DNA of 64,000 nt from Halichondria panicea (GCF_963675165.1 NC_087387.1:5606990-5670989); one strand, 5' to 3'. Numbered from the stretch's first letter, positions 1 through 12,800 are shown. Numbers and translations: made by a program. Notes: generated from the letters alone by a model not told the origin.

Positions 1-177
1 TGCAATTGACAGGATGTCACGTTACTTTGTGCACAGTTTTTGTGTAGATCTATCATACAGTAGTTTGACTGTTCTCTTCTTATGCACTTGCATTGCTATA
101 ACTTGCATGCATGCAGTGATCTGCTTGTTGTGGATATAATTATAGAGACCAGATTGCATTTATTAATGTTTATATAC

Positions 178-1966
178 CTTGGTTGGCCGTGATCTCATCA
201 GATTTCTTCTGAGAATGACAACATGCAAGACGCATATCGCAACAGAAATCTTGAATGGCTACGTCTGTATCTGCATGTGGAATGAAGTGCTAATTCTTTA
301 ATTATAATGATTCATTTACAGTCATACATTATAGCTCTGATAATTTCATTGCTCATTATGGCTATACTGTAACGGGAGGGACCATGCAGTAGCATACATT
401 CAGTATGAATACAGTGGAACCTCTAATATAACAGACTCTCTAAATAGCGGACCCCTAACTCTGTTATAGCGGACAGCATGCTTTGTATGTCAACTGCATG
501 CTAGCTAAAATAATGTATACTTGCAAGGTTAGGGTTAGGGTTAGGGTTAGGGTTAGGGTGCAACCCCGAATAGCAGACACCTCTAAATTCTGGACAACAA
601 ACGAGTTGTCTTGCACGAAAGACACATTTATATAGTAAAACTAACACAGGATGATATTGCAAATTCTGTGCGAGTTGATTACGTGCAATTGACAGGATGT
701 CACGTTACTTTGTGCACAGTTTTTGTGTAGATCTATCATACAGTAGTTTGACTGTTCTCTTCTTATGCACTCTTGCATTGCTATAACATGCATGCATGCA
801 GCGATCTGCTCGTTGTGGCTATAATTATAGAGACCAGATTGCATTTATTAGTGTTTATACACCTTGGTTGGCCGTGATCTCATCAGATTTCTTCTGAGAA
901 TGACAACATGCAAGACGCATATCGCAACAGAAATCTTGATCCATGGCTATGTCTGTATCTGCATGTGGAATGAAGTTAATTATAATAATTCATTTACAGT
1001 CATACATTATAGCTCTGATAATTTCATTGCTCGTTATGGCTATACTATAACGGGAGGGACCATGCAGTAGCATACCGTATAGCGTGTAATTTTTGTGGGG
1101 CAAAATATTCGTGGTTTTCGTGGTTGGAGGTATGACCACGAATATTTTACCAACGAATGAAGCGACCTTGCCTACCTTTACCTGCAGTGCAAGCTCCAAC
1201 CACGAAAATATTACCCACGAAATGTCTCAATATTGCTGAACCACGAATATTTTGTCCCCCGAAAATTACCCGCTATACGGTACATTCAGTATAAATACAG
1301 TGGAACCTCTAATATAACAGACTCTCTAAATAGCGGACCCCTAACTCTGTTTATAGCGGACAGCATGCTTTGTATGTCAACTGCATGCTAGCTAAAATAG
1401 TGTATACTTGCAGGGTTAGGGTTAGGGTTAGGGTGCAACCCCGAATAGCAGACACCTTTAAACTCTGAACAACAAACGAGTTGTCTTGCACGAAAGACAC
1501 ATTTATATAGTAAAACTAACACAGGATTGATATTGCAAATTCTGTGCGAGTTGATTACGTACAATTGACAGGATGTCACGTTACTTTGTGCACAGTTTTT
1601 GTGTAGATCTATCATACAGTAGTTTGACTGTTCTCTTCTTATGCACTCTTGCATTGCTATAACTTGCATGCATGCAGCGATCTGCTCGTTGTGGATATAA
1701 TTATAGAGACCAGATTGCATTTATTAATGTTTATATACCTTGGTTGGCCATGATCTCATCAGATTTCTTCTGAGAATGACAACATGCAAGACGCATATCG
1801 CAACAGAAATTTTGAATGGCTACGTCTGTATCTGCATGTGGAATGAAGTGATAATTCTTTAATTATAATGATTCATTACGAGTCACCTACCACTACTGAT
1901 GACAGAGGGTGCAGCAGATGCCATGGCTGCCATGGCAATGACGCTAAGTAGAATGAAGGTTTTCAT
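178..1966 (-). CDS. Secreted cysteine-rich peptide gene, left copy, 5' exons (3' end outside window)
   Basis: Exon 1 is 1966-1891: it starts at an ATG and encodes a 25-residue signal peptide (MKTFILLSVIAMAAMASA, then APSVISS), ending in phase 1 at a GT donor. Exon 2 is present three times, at 1831-1739, 958-863 and 270-178. Each copy has a cacatgcag acceptor and a CAAG/gt donor, enters and leaves in phase 1, and encodes 31 or 32 residues with the cysteine pattern CCDMRLACC. All three stay open with few changes, so they look like real, duplicated exons that could be used together or as alternatives. The cysteine-rich 3' exons seen in the right-hand paralogue (26209-27963) would lie left of base 1. 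A secreted role is inferred from the signal peptide. The function is unknown. Confidence 0.6.
527..558 (+). repeat. Interstitial telomere-type repeat (TTAGGG, about 5 copies)
   Basis: About five perfect TTAGGG units lie inside the 685-bp tandem unit. A shorter run of three to four units sits at the equivalent place in the third copy (1413-1433), so the motif was present before or during the unit duplication. Confidence 0.9.
1075..1280. mobile_element. TA-target inverted-repeat MITE (CCGTATAGCG family)
   Basis: The element begins CCGTATAGCG and ends CGCTATACGG, has long imperfect inverted arms (cgtggg..aaaatattcgtgg), and is flanked by TA on both sides. The equivalent place in the first tandem copy (around 391-402, gcatacattcag) has one TA and no insert, giving a natural empty site. 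Relatives lie at 35368, 37938, 53027 and 57043. The TA duplication suggests Tc1/mariner-type mobilisation. Confidence 0.85.
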
Positions 1967-2299
1967 CTTTGTTGACTATCTAAAAGCTTGATCAGAAATC
2001 GTTTGGTAGCCTGGAATGTTTTGCTCTAAGAGATAGCTGCTTATATAGCCTTACAGATAGAGCATCCTCGAGCCACAGGAAGTGTTTTACATACATTTCT
2101 ATAATAATTATCTCCGGGTAAAAGCAAGTTCAATAGCGCAACCAAGCAATTACTCCAAGCATCCCTAGCCCTAGAATCTGAAGAACCGTGGTTGATTGAG
2201 ATAAAGATCAAACTGTGCATAAATCAGAGTTCAGACTCTTGAATTAAGCTATAAATAGCTCAGTGGTTGTGCATTCATCTGCATTGGCAGGTATAATAT

Positions 2300-2438
2300 T
2301 AGCCTCGATCCCAGGACGAGTTTTCGCTTTTATAACGGTTAGGCGAATAACTAGTTGTTCGCCTAACCGAAATAAATAATATAAATAAATAAATATAAAT
2401 AGTTATAAAAGCGAAAACTTGGCCTGGGATCGAGGCTA
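2300..2438. mobile_element. Foldback element, TAGCCTCGATCCCAGG family
   Basis: The ends TAGCCTCGATCCC and GGGATCGAGGCTA are inverted, and the interior gttaggcgaac / gttcgcctaac also pairs. The flanks gtataatat and gtataataa suggest an imperfect 8-9 bp target duplication. Confidence 0.75.
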
Positions 2439-2626
2439 TAGTATAATAATTATGTCATTGAAATTTTATACACCTCGTGCATGGTGTCGTACTTCTTGTG
2501 AGCCTATAATTACATTTAACCGAAAGTAAATAATTATGGTAAGGCTCATTTTAAGGCTTTGTTTTGAAACTATAGATCTATATATACTGAATTGGATTAG
2601 GCCTGGCCTCAACACAACATAACTAT

Positions 2627-3032
2627 CAGGGGCGGATCCAGAAAAAAATGTATAGGGTGTTATAAAACAGAAGCGCATGTTAGCGTGCGCGCTAGCTAAA
2701 TGTTTGACCACGCCCCCTTAATTGAAATTAACATCATAGTAAATATGCACAAAGTATACTATTGTCTACTACAGCTAGGTGCCTTGTCATAATACATGTA
2801 CATGTGAATAGTATGTGTGGAATGAAAATTATTGTGTATTTACTACTTAGTGTGTCCAGAACTTGTACTCATGTCAACAGATACTACACTGTAATACTTC
2901 ATAGTTCACAGCTTGTAAGTTAACCACATTGTTCATTAGCCACAAGCAACACAAGTGTAGGTTGAACTAGTTTTTGTGAGTGTTTGGGGGGTTGCAACCC
3001 CTGAAAAACCTACCCCTATAGATCCAGGCCTG
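2627..3032. mobile_element. Possible hAT-like non-autonomous element
   Basis: The left end CAGGGGCGGATCCAG and the right end GATCCAGGCCTG are roughly inverted and resemble hAT termini. Only a 5-bp match (actat) is visible at the flanks rather than a clean 8-bp duplication, so the boundaries are tentative. There is no coding capacity. Confidence 0.4.
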
Positions 3033-3479
3033 ACTATACTGACTTAACCTGTTACCTGAACTGAGCTGCACTAATTAACACAATAAGTATTAACATGACA
3101 CACTGCGCGCGACTCTGTATAGTTGATGAAGAACAAACTAATTTATAGCTGGCAGTGCATGCATATAGAAGTATTAAAACCACATGTGTACATACTGATG
3201 CATATTTTAAATTTTTTAAGGCAAGATGAGAGCTGAGTCTCAGATCCTCCTTGAGTGCCAGACACAGAGGGTCGAGGATTTTGTCCTTGAGGCATGCATA
3301 ATATGATAGCACAATGAGTATATGAAGCATGCACATGCATTCAGTGATCCAAAGTGATGTGCAGTCATACATGAGATATGCATGGTACGATGATTAAGTT
3401 AAGTGTTCGCTACCTCCAAACATGCAGTGAGACTTAGCATTGTGAGCTCTCAGGTTGAATGTTGAGCCATGCATGCATG

Positions 3480-4770
3480 CAGTGTGAAAATGGACAGTAG
3501 TAGGAGAGGTAGGGGATCATCAACCACCATTGCTCAGACACCCACACCTAAGGAATGAGACGTGAACGTGAATAGTCAGGACCACCTCCACACATCTGTA
3601 TATAGTGAGGTCAGATATATACGTTGCTACTATATAATAATGTTGGAACAACTCATTGTCACATGCAAAGAGTCGTGTGTACAGTCCTGCAGGAGCACTT
3701 GCATGAGGAGATGGAGCATCTTACTTAGACTGGCGGCGACAGCCCCTCGCGTGCGTAGCGCGAGGGACTGGCAAACTGTGGTAGAGGCCTATATATATAT
3801 ATATTAAGTACTGGAGTTATCAGCAACACATGAATAAAAGTGTTGAGAGTTTGCTTCCTTATAATTATATACATATGGAAAATGCTCATATGCACTTAAG
3901 TAGTTAAACAGACACATGTGCATGTGTACACATTTTCCAGCCACCCACACCTATATAAGGAACGATACCTGAATTGTCAGTAACACACTACAATTAATAC
4001 ACTGTAAAGTGGATAAAGAACACAATAATAATAGCGAGGGGCCTAAGATAAGATTCAAGTCTAACACACCGAAGGTACGACCAATTGCTTTACCTCCTTC
4101 TGTTGATTGGACACACCTGCTATATAGGACCACCTCCACACATCTGGGGTGGAGCCAGAAATACGTTGCTATATGCATTGGGTAAACTTGATCACTTGTT
4201 ATCATTCAAATTAAGCACACATGCATGACTATAATTATTACAGACATACACCCACCTTTAGGGTTGTATATAAGCGCAATAACTTCAAACCCATCCATGC
4301 ACCTATAGGGTTGTAAGGCAAAACCACCCTGTTCCTCATGCTAGATTAGCTATGGAGTTGTAGGAGTTCTGTTGTCATTGTGGAGCAGAAAGAAAACACA
4401 CAAACTACGCTTGGACAATAACTGAGGGGTTCACTAAAGGAGCATGAGACATTGTTCCAGCCTCTAAAGCCATGCACCATGCAATCCATGAGTTGGGACA
4501 TGCACTGCATTCACTATATATATACCTCTCTAGGAAGGACAGTGCTTATATAATTTCCTATATAATAAAAGCCTCAAAATAAAGAATGATTCTAATTACT
4601 CCTATATAAATACCTCTGTGTATAAAACTCACCTTGTACTGCGACATCCCAGTTGCTATGCAGTTATCGGAGACTACTCCAAACTTTGATCCATCTCCCT
4701 TGACCCCTGCCCCTGTCACCACTGGACCAGGGCCACATTGCATGGTCACATGAGCGTTGCTGTCTCATTC
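3480..4770 (-). pseudogene. Partial duplicate of the last exons of the short-chain dehydrogenase
   Basis: Three blocks match the 3' exons of the gene at 28995-32853, in the same order and strand. Bases 4757-4632 match exon 6 (APGPVVTGAGV region) with in-frame indels. Bases 4116-4094 are identical to the 23-nt exon 7. Bases 3552-3489 match the start of the last exon (VWVSEQWWLMIPYL). Exons 1-5, including the nucleotide-binding and catalytic residues, have no counterpart here, so this cannot encode a working enzyme alone. It belongs to a larger duplicated block that also includes the secreted-peptide gene. Confidence 0.75.
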
Positions 4771-5144
4771 AACCAGTTTGTATCACAGCTGAGCAATCAA
4801 TTTGTAACTACCGGGAACACATCAAGCCTCAACAATTAACTACAGCCACCATGCACTGGGAGGAACACCACCCATGGGCCATCACGGTGGTGGACACCAC
4901 AGCTACCAATATCCGCATGTATATAGCCACATGACAGTTATGTGAGTATAACAAACGTACGGCTTACCGGCTATGCCTAGTATTCCATTCCAGTGGCCTT
5001 CTGTACCATTTAAGCACACCTATCCCATAATAATGTGAGCTTGTGGCCTCTAAAACAGCCTGTAATTAGTAGATCTACAGACAAACACAAAGAGGAAACC
5101 ATCCCACACATTGAATAGTTTTGATAGACTATACTAAACCTTTG

Positions 5145-6212
5145 ATACTAGACCCATGCATACAGCTGTTGGGGATCGATGAATGGAACATTTCCCATTG
5201 CCTTGGAAACAAAGTGCAGTATAGCTACAGCCCATTAATTTTTTTTGTTAAAGAATTCTCAGTAGCTATAGCTAATGGGATATTAAACCACCCACATTCT
5301 ATCTACAATTGATAGTTTGGGGGAGGAGAAGACGAATTAAATAAGGGGGGTGATCACCGGGGGTCTTACCTTCTGAAAAAAGCTTCCCAGAATGTAGACC
5401 CTTTCTATAGTTTAAATTAAGAAATTGCAGACTATATATTATAGTGGAGAGGGGGGGGGGAAGCTGAAGTGTTTGAGACAGAAGCTCCCCCCCCCCCCCA
5501 TATGCAACAGTAGGTATGCGCGAGGGCATGGCGTATAATAACCCACTTATAGCCGTGGTTATGAGTTTTGTATTTCTTAGTAGACCACATATGATTTCAT
5601 ACCTAGTTTGATACTGCAAATGGCCACAATATAAAAGCAATTGCAAGTACTAGGACGGTGAGTATTACTTTATAGGTCAGTGCAACTTTGGTCGATATCA
5701 GATATCTGCATGTCCTTGCATGACCACATTCTGGTCAATATCAGACGCATGTAACCAACCCTCTGAAACTGACCAGGACACCTCAATACGCAGAACACTT
5801 CCAATACTCCCATAATTATTTATACAGCAGAGGTTCTGTTCTATCCATTGGGGCAGAAGCTTCTGTCTCAAACACTTCAGCTTCCCCCGCCTCCACTACA
5901 TAGTCCATAAATTCTAAAACTAGATATAGGGTCTACTATCTATACTACATGTAAATGGTATTCAAAAACTGCATTTTGAGAAGCTTTTTTCTGAAGGGAG
6001 ACCCCTGGTGACCCCCCTTATTTAATTCGTCTTCTCCTCCCCCAAACCATCAATCGAACCTTAATTGGTGAGTAATATCCCAGGCCATTAGCTATAGCTA
6101 CTGAGAGCATCATAACAAGTGGGCTGTAGCTACTGCACTTCGTTTCAAATGAAATGTAAATGTTCCATTCATCGGATCCCCAACAGCTGCATGTGTGCAT
6201 GCATGCATGGGT
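5145..6212. repeat. Large inverted repeat, arms of about 350 bp
   Basis: The left arm, about 5145-5492, reappears in reverse complement at about 5852-6212: the cttcagcttcccc block, the gaagctttttt block, the gtcttctcctcccccaaa block and the gatcgatgaatgg block all match in inverted order. Part of the arm also matches 30150-30260, upstream of dehydrogenase exon 6, so it is an inverted secondary duplication of that segment. No gene is visible. Confidence 0.75.
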
Positions 6213-6534
6213 TTAAGTATGTGGAATTTTCTTTGCGTTTGTCTATCTAATTTGGCTGCAGTTGATCAATTAATTTATATGCTGCATGCTGTGCTATATA
6301 GACTATAAGAGATAGTATAGATCCATGCCTTTGGTATACTCACTATTAAATTTTTTTCACAAAACAAATGTTTTTTACACTTGTTTGTACATAGCCTTTG
6401 TTCCACCATAGATAATAGAGCACAGAAAGTAATATACGTATTTATAGCTGAGGTGATCCCGTACCAGGAACAATATGGAACAGGGTCACTCAAGTAGAAA
6501 GCTAGAATTATGATTGTTGCTTCTACCCACACAG

Positions 6535-7622
6535 TAGCCTCGATCCCAGGCCGAGTTTTCGCTTTTATAACGGTTGGGCGAACAACTGGGCCTGGTACTA
6601 GTTGTCTGCGCATGCGTCAAATTTTCATTGTATATTTGTGGTCGGCAAAAATATTTAATAAATCAATAATAGAAATTTGTACACAGAAAATGCACAGAGT
6701 GAGTACACAAAAGATGCACATAGGGAGCTGCTTCACAAGGGCCTGGGGAGTTGCCAGTTGTGCTGCAGCACAATTACAGTGACCCAGGGCAACTTCAGGA
6801 TGATTGAATGCCTTCAAATTACGTTTCAAAAAGATTTAGCAGGCTGCTGGACTTCTCTGATTCTAGGCCCCAACTCGTAACTCATTGCTTGAGAAAACGT
6901 AGATTCTCTTGATGTCTCTGAGCTACCCAGCAACGCTCGAATGAGCAGGTCATACTCCAGTCCTGTGTCTGTGAGTATAGGACAATATTAAAAGAAACAA
7001 AAGACGGTTAAACCCTTACCTCAAACTGTCCAGTCTCGTCCGTTAGTATAGCCAAGAGGAGCACTGTTGGGATAGCTGGATATTAGCCATTGCTCCTGTA
7101 CAGAGAAGTAGACATTTTAAATACGTGTAGATCTATACATATTAAATTTCTCGGTTATAGTGTCATTGTCGACGAGCTGATGATGGCAGCACCAAGTTCT
7201 CTAGCTCACACTCTTCACTTGATCCACCATATTAATGATGAAACTATAGTCTACCTACATTCTTGCCAAACATGAACAAGACTTGATAGCATAGCCGGCC
7301 ATAGGGCCCACACAAAAATATCTGACCTTAACAAGCTTGACAAAGCTTTATACCTCTTCCCTTGTTGTTCAGTCTTCAGAATAAGCTTCAGAGAAGAGAG
7401 AAGCTTCAGCTAAGAGCCATTCCAATCGATTCCAATAATGATAAAACGGGAACTGACTTCTAGTACACGATAGTACACGAATATAAATGTCACGAAAGTG
7501 AACGAGAATATCCATTAGTCAGAATCTGACGAACGATTGACGCATGCGCAGACAACTAGTACCAGGCCCAGTTGTTCGCCTAACCGTTATAAAAGCGAAA
7601 ACTCGGCCTGGGATCGAGGCTA
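6535..7622. mobile_element. Long-terminal-inverted-repeat transposon with 9-bp target duplication (Mutator-like)
   Basis: About 84 bp at 6535-6620 (tagcctcgatcccaggccga ...) is repeated in reverse complement at 7537-7622. The element is flanked on both sides by the same 9 bp, cccacacag (6526-6534 and 7623-7631). Nine-base duplications with long terminal inverted repeats are typical of Mutator-like elements. No transposase is seen. The interior has two spliced-looking open stretches on the minus strand (about 7081-7021, then 6971 downwards) that may be captured host sequence. Confidence 0.8.
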
Positions 7623-7992
7623 CCCACACAGGAGACATAATTATATATACCAGCCCACAATCTTGTTTTTTGAACTTTTCGTTGTTTTAGTCTATACTAC
7701 ATACATGTATAACATTAAAAAAGCAACACACAAAAAACAGGTATACCGCAAAATATGCCATGGCGATCGATCGAGAGCTCGAGGCATTATAATTATCAGC
7801 ACATGCAGCGCAGCTTGCATCACTTAGTACTGTACATACGTAATAATATGCAAATTTACAATGTGCGCAAAACATAATCAGTCAAGAAATTACGACATGG
7901 ATCACAATTGATCAGAGTGTGTGCATGGTAAAGTATACACTTAATACAAAATGCAGGAAAGTCAATAATCATTCTACCTAACGTTATAAAGT

Positions 7993-9767
7993 TCAGTCAG
8001 TATCGCTATCCTCACCAAAGTACTTGGTGCACGCTCCCAAGGCAGGTATGTAGAAGGAAGCATCAGACCACATCTTGATCTTGTGGAGGCCGTTTCTCAA
8101 CTCAAACAGGAAGTGTTTCGCTCGTAAAACAGGAAGTTCGATTCCTCGTTTAGGGAAGAAGCAGACATGACCCCATTCGGAATGGCAGTTGGTGCAGTAC
8201 ATCTTCTGGAGGCGAGAGATGAGCTTCGGTACTTTACGTGCTACACGCAATCGTTTTACAGATATCTTTTGTCTGAATTCGTAATGCGGAACAACATAAT
8301 TTTTAGCACCATCAATGAACAGCATGAAAATCTGGTTCCCGTGACAAACGTACACTTTACATTTCTTACAACGGAGAGAAATTTGATAAATTTTCGGCAC
8401 TTTTTTCGATTGTGGTTTTCGATGTGTGTAATGTCTCATGATAGTTGCATTTCGGCCAGTATACACACGAACCATATTTCTCTGCTGTAGCACCATTTGA
8501 CCTTTGAACTCATCCCCCTCGGGATCCGGCATGCTCGCGATTGCTCTCTCAAGAAGTGTGGATTGCAACGATTGACTGAGTTCTTGGACAGACTTACGTT
8601 TGTAACAAGATACCAGTGTTAGAATGCACTCCTCTTCATGTGAGTTGCGGGTCAATTCATTTCGTTGAGACTGCAGCCGGACAAAAAAATTGCAAGTTGG
8701 CAAATCGATTAATGATAAATCGTCAAATTTTTCGATCTCAAACTGAGTTACGAGTAACTTAGAGTCTTCTCTTTCAAAGCTTTCAATAATCTCGATATCT
8801 TTTCGCTTCTTGTTTAGTTTTGAGATTGAGATGTATTTGCCGGACAAAATTGTGGGCCTGGCGTGATTAACACTGCTGGAGATTTCGTCTGTCAATGGCT
8901 GGGGGTCCCTACTGGAGTCGATAAACAAGTAACCTCTCCATTGGTTATTCTTGGAAAATTTCTCCGATAGCATTCGAGCAACCTCTGTTTCCACGGTAAC
9001 CTCGTACTTGATGATGTCATTGTACTCTTTACAGACGTGATCATACGATTCAAGTGCTTTCTTAGTTGAGGTGTCATTTTGATCGAATTTCGGTCGATTT
9101 TCTTCCAAAAACGGACCAACTTCCTCTGGGCTTTGACGTTTACTGATCTCGACAGCTCGGCAGTAGATGGGTAGGAGGTCGTAAAGAGCGAGGAAACGAT
9201 CACGGTCGGGGTCATCTTGTGGCACAGAAGACCTCTTTTCCTGTGGGGAAAAACTGTATTAGAAATTGGTACACAATATAATTATACAGATAATAAAAAT
9301 TAAGAGGATTGATGTTGCATATGAACCATGTACATGTACAAGTCATGTAGTTTTACAGCCATAATTGTATTCAAGTTATGAAAAGCTTTCGCAAAAAAAC
9401 ATTTCCAATAGTCACTGTCAATGATTACAAGGATACGCGTAGATAAATTTTTTTTGGCCAATCTACATGTACTTAAAAAAATCCTTAATTATAATAATGA
9501 CCAGTTCATTCCCTGACCTCTGACCCCCACCTGTACAAAGCCGATGTAGTGTTGGTTCCATCTCTCCAGAGTGTAGACCACACCCACTTCACGTTCAATA
9601 CGACTCATCTCAACACAGAGGAGGGCGGGCACATCAAAACGTCGCCATCGAATATGAATAGTTGTCACGGCAACCTCTGTCTCCTGGCGCACAAACATCT
9701 CAGAATGGACCTGTGACACACAGAAAATGGGAAATATTTTTAGCACATCATAATTATAAACTAAGTG

Positions 9768-9846
<79 letters not shown>

Positions 9847-12800
9847 CTTTGGAGTGACTAGTAGCCCCCCGCTTGCCTCAGTGAGAGCACACACACTGAT
9901 CAGGTGGTCCTGCATGGAGCGCTCACTCAGAGCAAATATACCTACAGATGTGTGTATGCGTGTGTGTATGTGTGTGTGTGGGGGGGGGGATCAATGACAA
10001 GCAATGACAAGAGGTAGCATTGCAACAAGCATGTACGCTAGCTAAAATAATCGTAACACAATTACATCACTGCGTCCTTCATGGCTGTGAATTGTTCACA
10101 CACCACACAAGTACAGCCTATACAGTCACTGTACAAGTACTCCCTACTAATTTATAAGTCATGTGACTATTGTACGCCCCCCTATATACTAGTTCCTACC
10201 AGAGTTTGGTTGGCTAGTGAAGCCGACCATCTGGGGCTCATGTCTGCCAATCTTCTCCAGCCTTCTCGCTTCAGAGTACAACTGCAGCAGAGAGAGAGAG
10301 AACAGGTCAACATTATAATTATACATATCAACATAGTCTCACAAAAAATTGTATCTGGGACTGTATTTACAATAATTATTCACCTGAACGAGATCTTGTA
10401 GTGATGTTTCGTGGTGTATTCCCGAGGTCTCATCAAGCAACAACAGAGTGATGGGTTTAAAGGTCACCTTGCCGTCTTGTAGCTCGCTGAGAAGGCGGCC
10501 AGCTGTTACCATGGTAATGGTTGTCTGTGTATGCTTGAACTCCTCACTCACGGTGGAACTGTCAGCACCTGTCGGAAGAGAGGGAGGGAGTACACAGTTT
10601 ATAGTACATATATTTTATACGATGGCTTGTAACTTATAACAGTTTAGATTGTACGTGCATTTACGTAGAGTAGCTCTTTGGTAGCTGTATAGAGCACTTA
10701 GATCAACGATTGCTATTAATCTTAGCTTTTCAGTATTGCAAGAACTGTCAGTATAGGCAATATTGATGATGTATATAGCTAGGGTTTCATGTAGTGTGGG
10801 GCCGGGGGCAGGGGTGAACCTTCCCCCCAAAATTGTGTGGAATAATGACATCATCACATTAGTACTACATGATGACATCATCACAAAAACAATTGATTAA
10901 CTCAACTAAGCCAAACATTTTGCAGCATGCTTACGCGCGCCCAACCCCAAATTTTATCCTAGATGAAACCCGGCCTCCTAAATACATGAAACAAACCACA
11001 ATGATAACCTAGTACTCACCTGTGATGCACTTGATATCTCCGAGTGGCAGGAGCTCCTTCAACTCTGCATGCAACTGCCAGGCTCGACCAAACGTATTTA
11101 CCACAATGAGAATTTTCGGGGAATTTCTCGTATTCTTGATATGCTCACACAGCAACATTGCCATCAGCTTGCCATTTTCAGACGAATTCGCAACGTATGC
11201 TATGTAGCTTTTTTGCTGGAATCCTGGTCTAGTCAGCTCGAAATGGTGGCTGCTTAGATGCGCCTCTGTCTGGTTAAGGGAGAAGTTACCAGTGCCAATG
11301 AGAGGCACTGTTTTGGTAGAGGGTGGTGGGCTGGAGGGCGGAGTCACAAATTCATTGTCGTCCATTGCAGTACCAGAGAAATCTGAAAAAAATTATATAC
11401 AAAGGTAGTCGATGTAGTTAACTACAATTAACGAATAATTATAATAATAATATGCACTATTATATTCAAACTGTGCATATTGAGCATTCAGGATAGATAA
11501 TGGTGACAGTCTGGCTAACCAAATTCCTTTTGAAGCAACTCTTCATACATCCGTTCTCCCGACTGTGTGCGTGGGTGAGTGGGGGGGAGCAGTGCGTACA
11601 TGTACATTACAAGGTAATATTCAGTGTTAATTACTTTACATGTGTGTGACAAGATCTTTCGCAACCTATAGCTAATACACGTTACAGCTGAGTTTGGATC
11701 AATAGTTACAGCATCTGGTGTACACACTGCACGTACAGTAGCTAAAGACTCACTACATTTCACCCATATAACCTAGTAACAGACTCACGCTGGTCATCTC
11801 GTGCTATAGTACCCTAGTAACAGACTCACCCTGGTCATCTCGTGCTGCCCACATATTTCAACTCTCAGCACATTCTTCCCCGTCAACAAGCTCCTCTGAT
11901 TAGCGTCCAACGGCAAAATAAGACCCTTCAAAAAAACCGGCAATTGAAACAACATCACCATGACACCTCCGTTCATTTCAACACCAATCAGCAGGAGAGG
12001 ATAATGGGTCATTTTGAATGCAGTTGAAGCGGCCAATCGGAATGCTTCCAGCTCGTGGAGGGTGTGCTGCGAAGGATCCCAGGAGACGAAGATTCGCAAA
12101 AAAGAGAATCCATTTTTTCGCGGAGGATTGAGAATTCGAGGAGCTAATGTGATTGGACGCTGGTTGAAATAGTTGAGCTTTTGGACGTAAAACTGTTTGA
12201 CACTCGTGTCGCCATAGGCAACCAGAATATCAGTGAGAACGTGATACGTGAATGGAGTGAAGTACGGGTAGATGGCATCAAATATATCCTCTAGCGAATC
12301 GGAATTTCTGAGCGTGTCCAGTAGTTGGTCGTACAGCGGTTGCTTGGTTACGTCTTGGTCACCGTAGGGACGAGTTGCATCAATCTTTTCGAGGAATGCC
12401 AATAAGTTCTGAGAAAATAAATGTACAGTTTTATTTAGAGTTTCAACTTCATATTTACTACCACAAGCTTCAATTTCATCCCTAAAATTTTTCACCATTC
12501 ATACCTGAGGCTCCACCTTCTTGTAGCGGATCATACACAGAGCCTGTGTGACCAGTTGCTGAAACGAGTCAACCAACTCCTCGTACTGTCGCTGCAATCG
12601 AAACACCCTGAGGGGATTTCCCTCCGCGTTAGACGGCCCCAGGTAGGGGAACTCACTGAATACACCCTGAGGGGAGTAGGTGTGTATGAGGGTGTGGCAA
12701 GGGCAGGACGAGACCCCACAGCCGACGCCTGTGTGTGTGGGGGGGGGTCAGATAAAAATGTTGTACACGGATATCATTGAGTAGTTTGTATGGCTCTAGC

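Larger units (their letters stand above)
1..1870. repeat. Tandem repeat of about 685 bp, three copies
   Basis: Three copies of one unit lie head to tail. Matching landmarks fall at 178, 863 and 1739 (exon-like block) and at 45, 721 and 1601 (block beginning gtgtagatctatcat). The first spacing is 685 bp and the second 876 bp; the difference is explained mostly by a 206-bp transposon inserted at 1075-1280. Each unit carries an exon of the secreted peptide gene. Two of the copies include a run of TTAGGG. The repeat may continue beyond the left edge of the window. Confidence 0.85.

Noticed and set aside
641-844. Open frame beginning MQSGLYNY, repeated at 1388-1720
   Set aside because: It is conserved only because the tandem units are. 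The first copy has a 2-base change that breaks it, and phases do not join cleanly to exon 2. A cysteine-rich exon here is possible but not supported.
2246-2290. tagctcagtggttgtgcattcatctgc resembles a tRNA A box; a similar block on the minus strand at 37358-37395
   Set aside because: The remaining tRNA arms cannot be drawn. At best these are SINE remnants, too weak to annotate.
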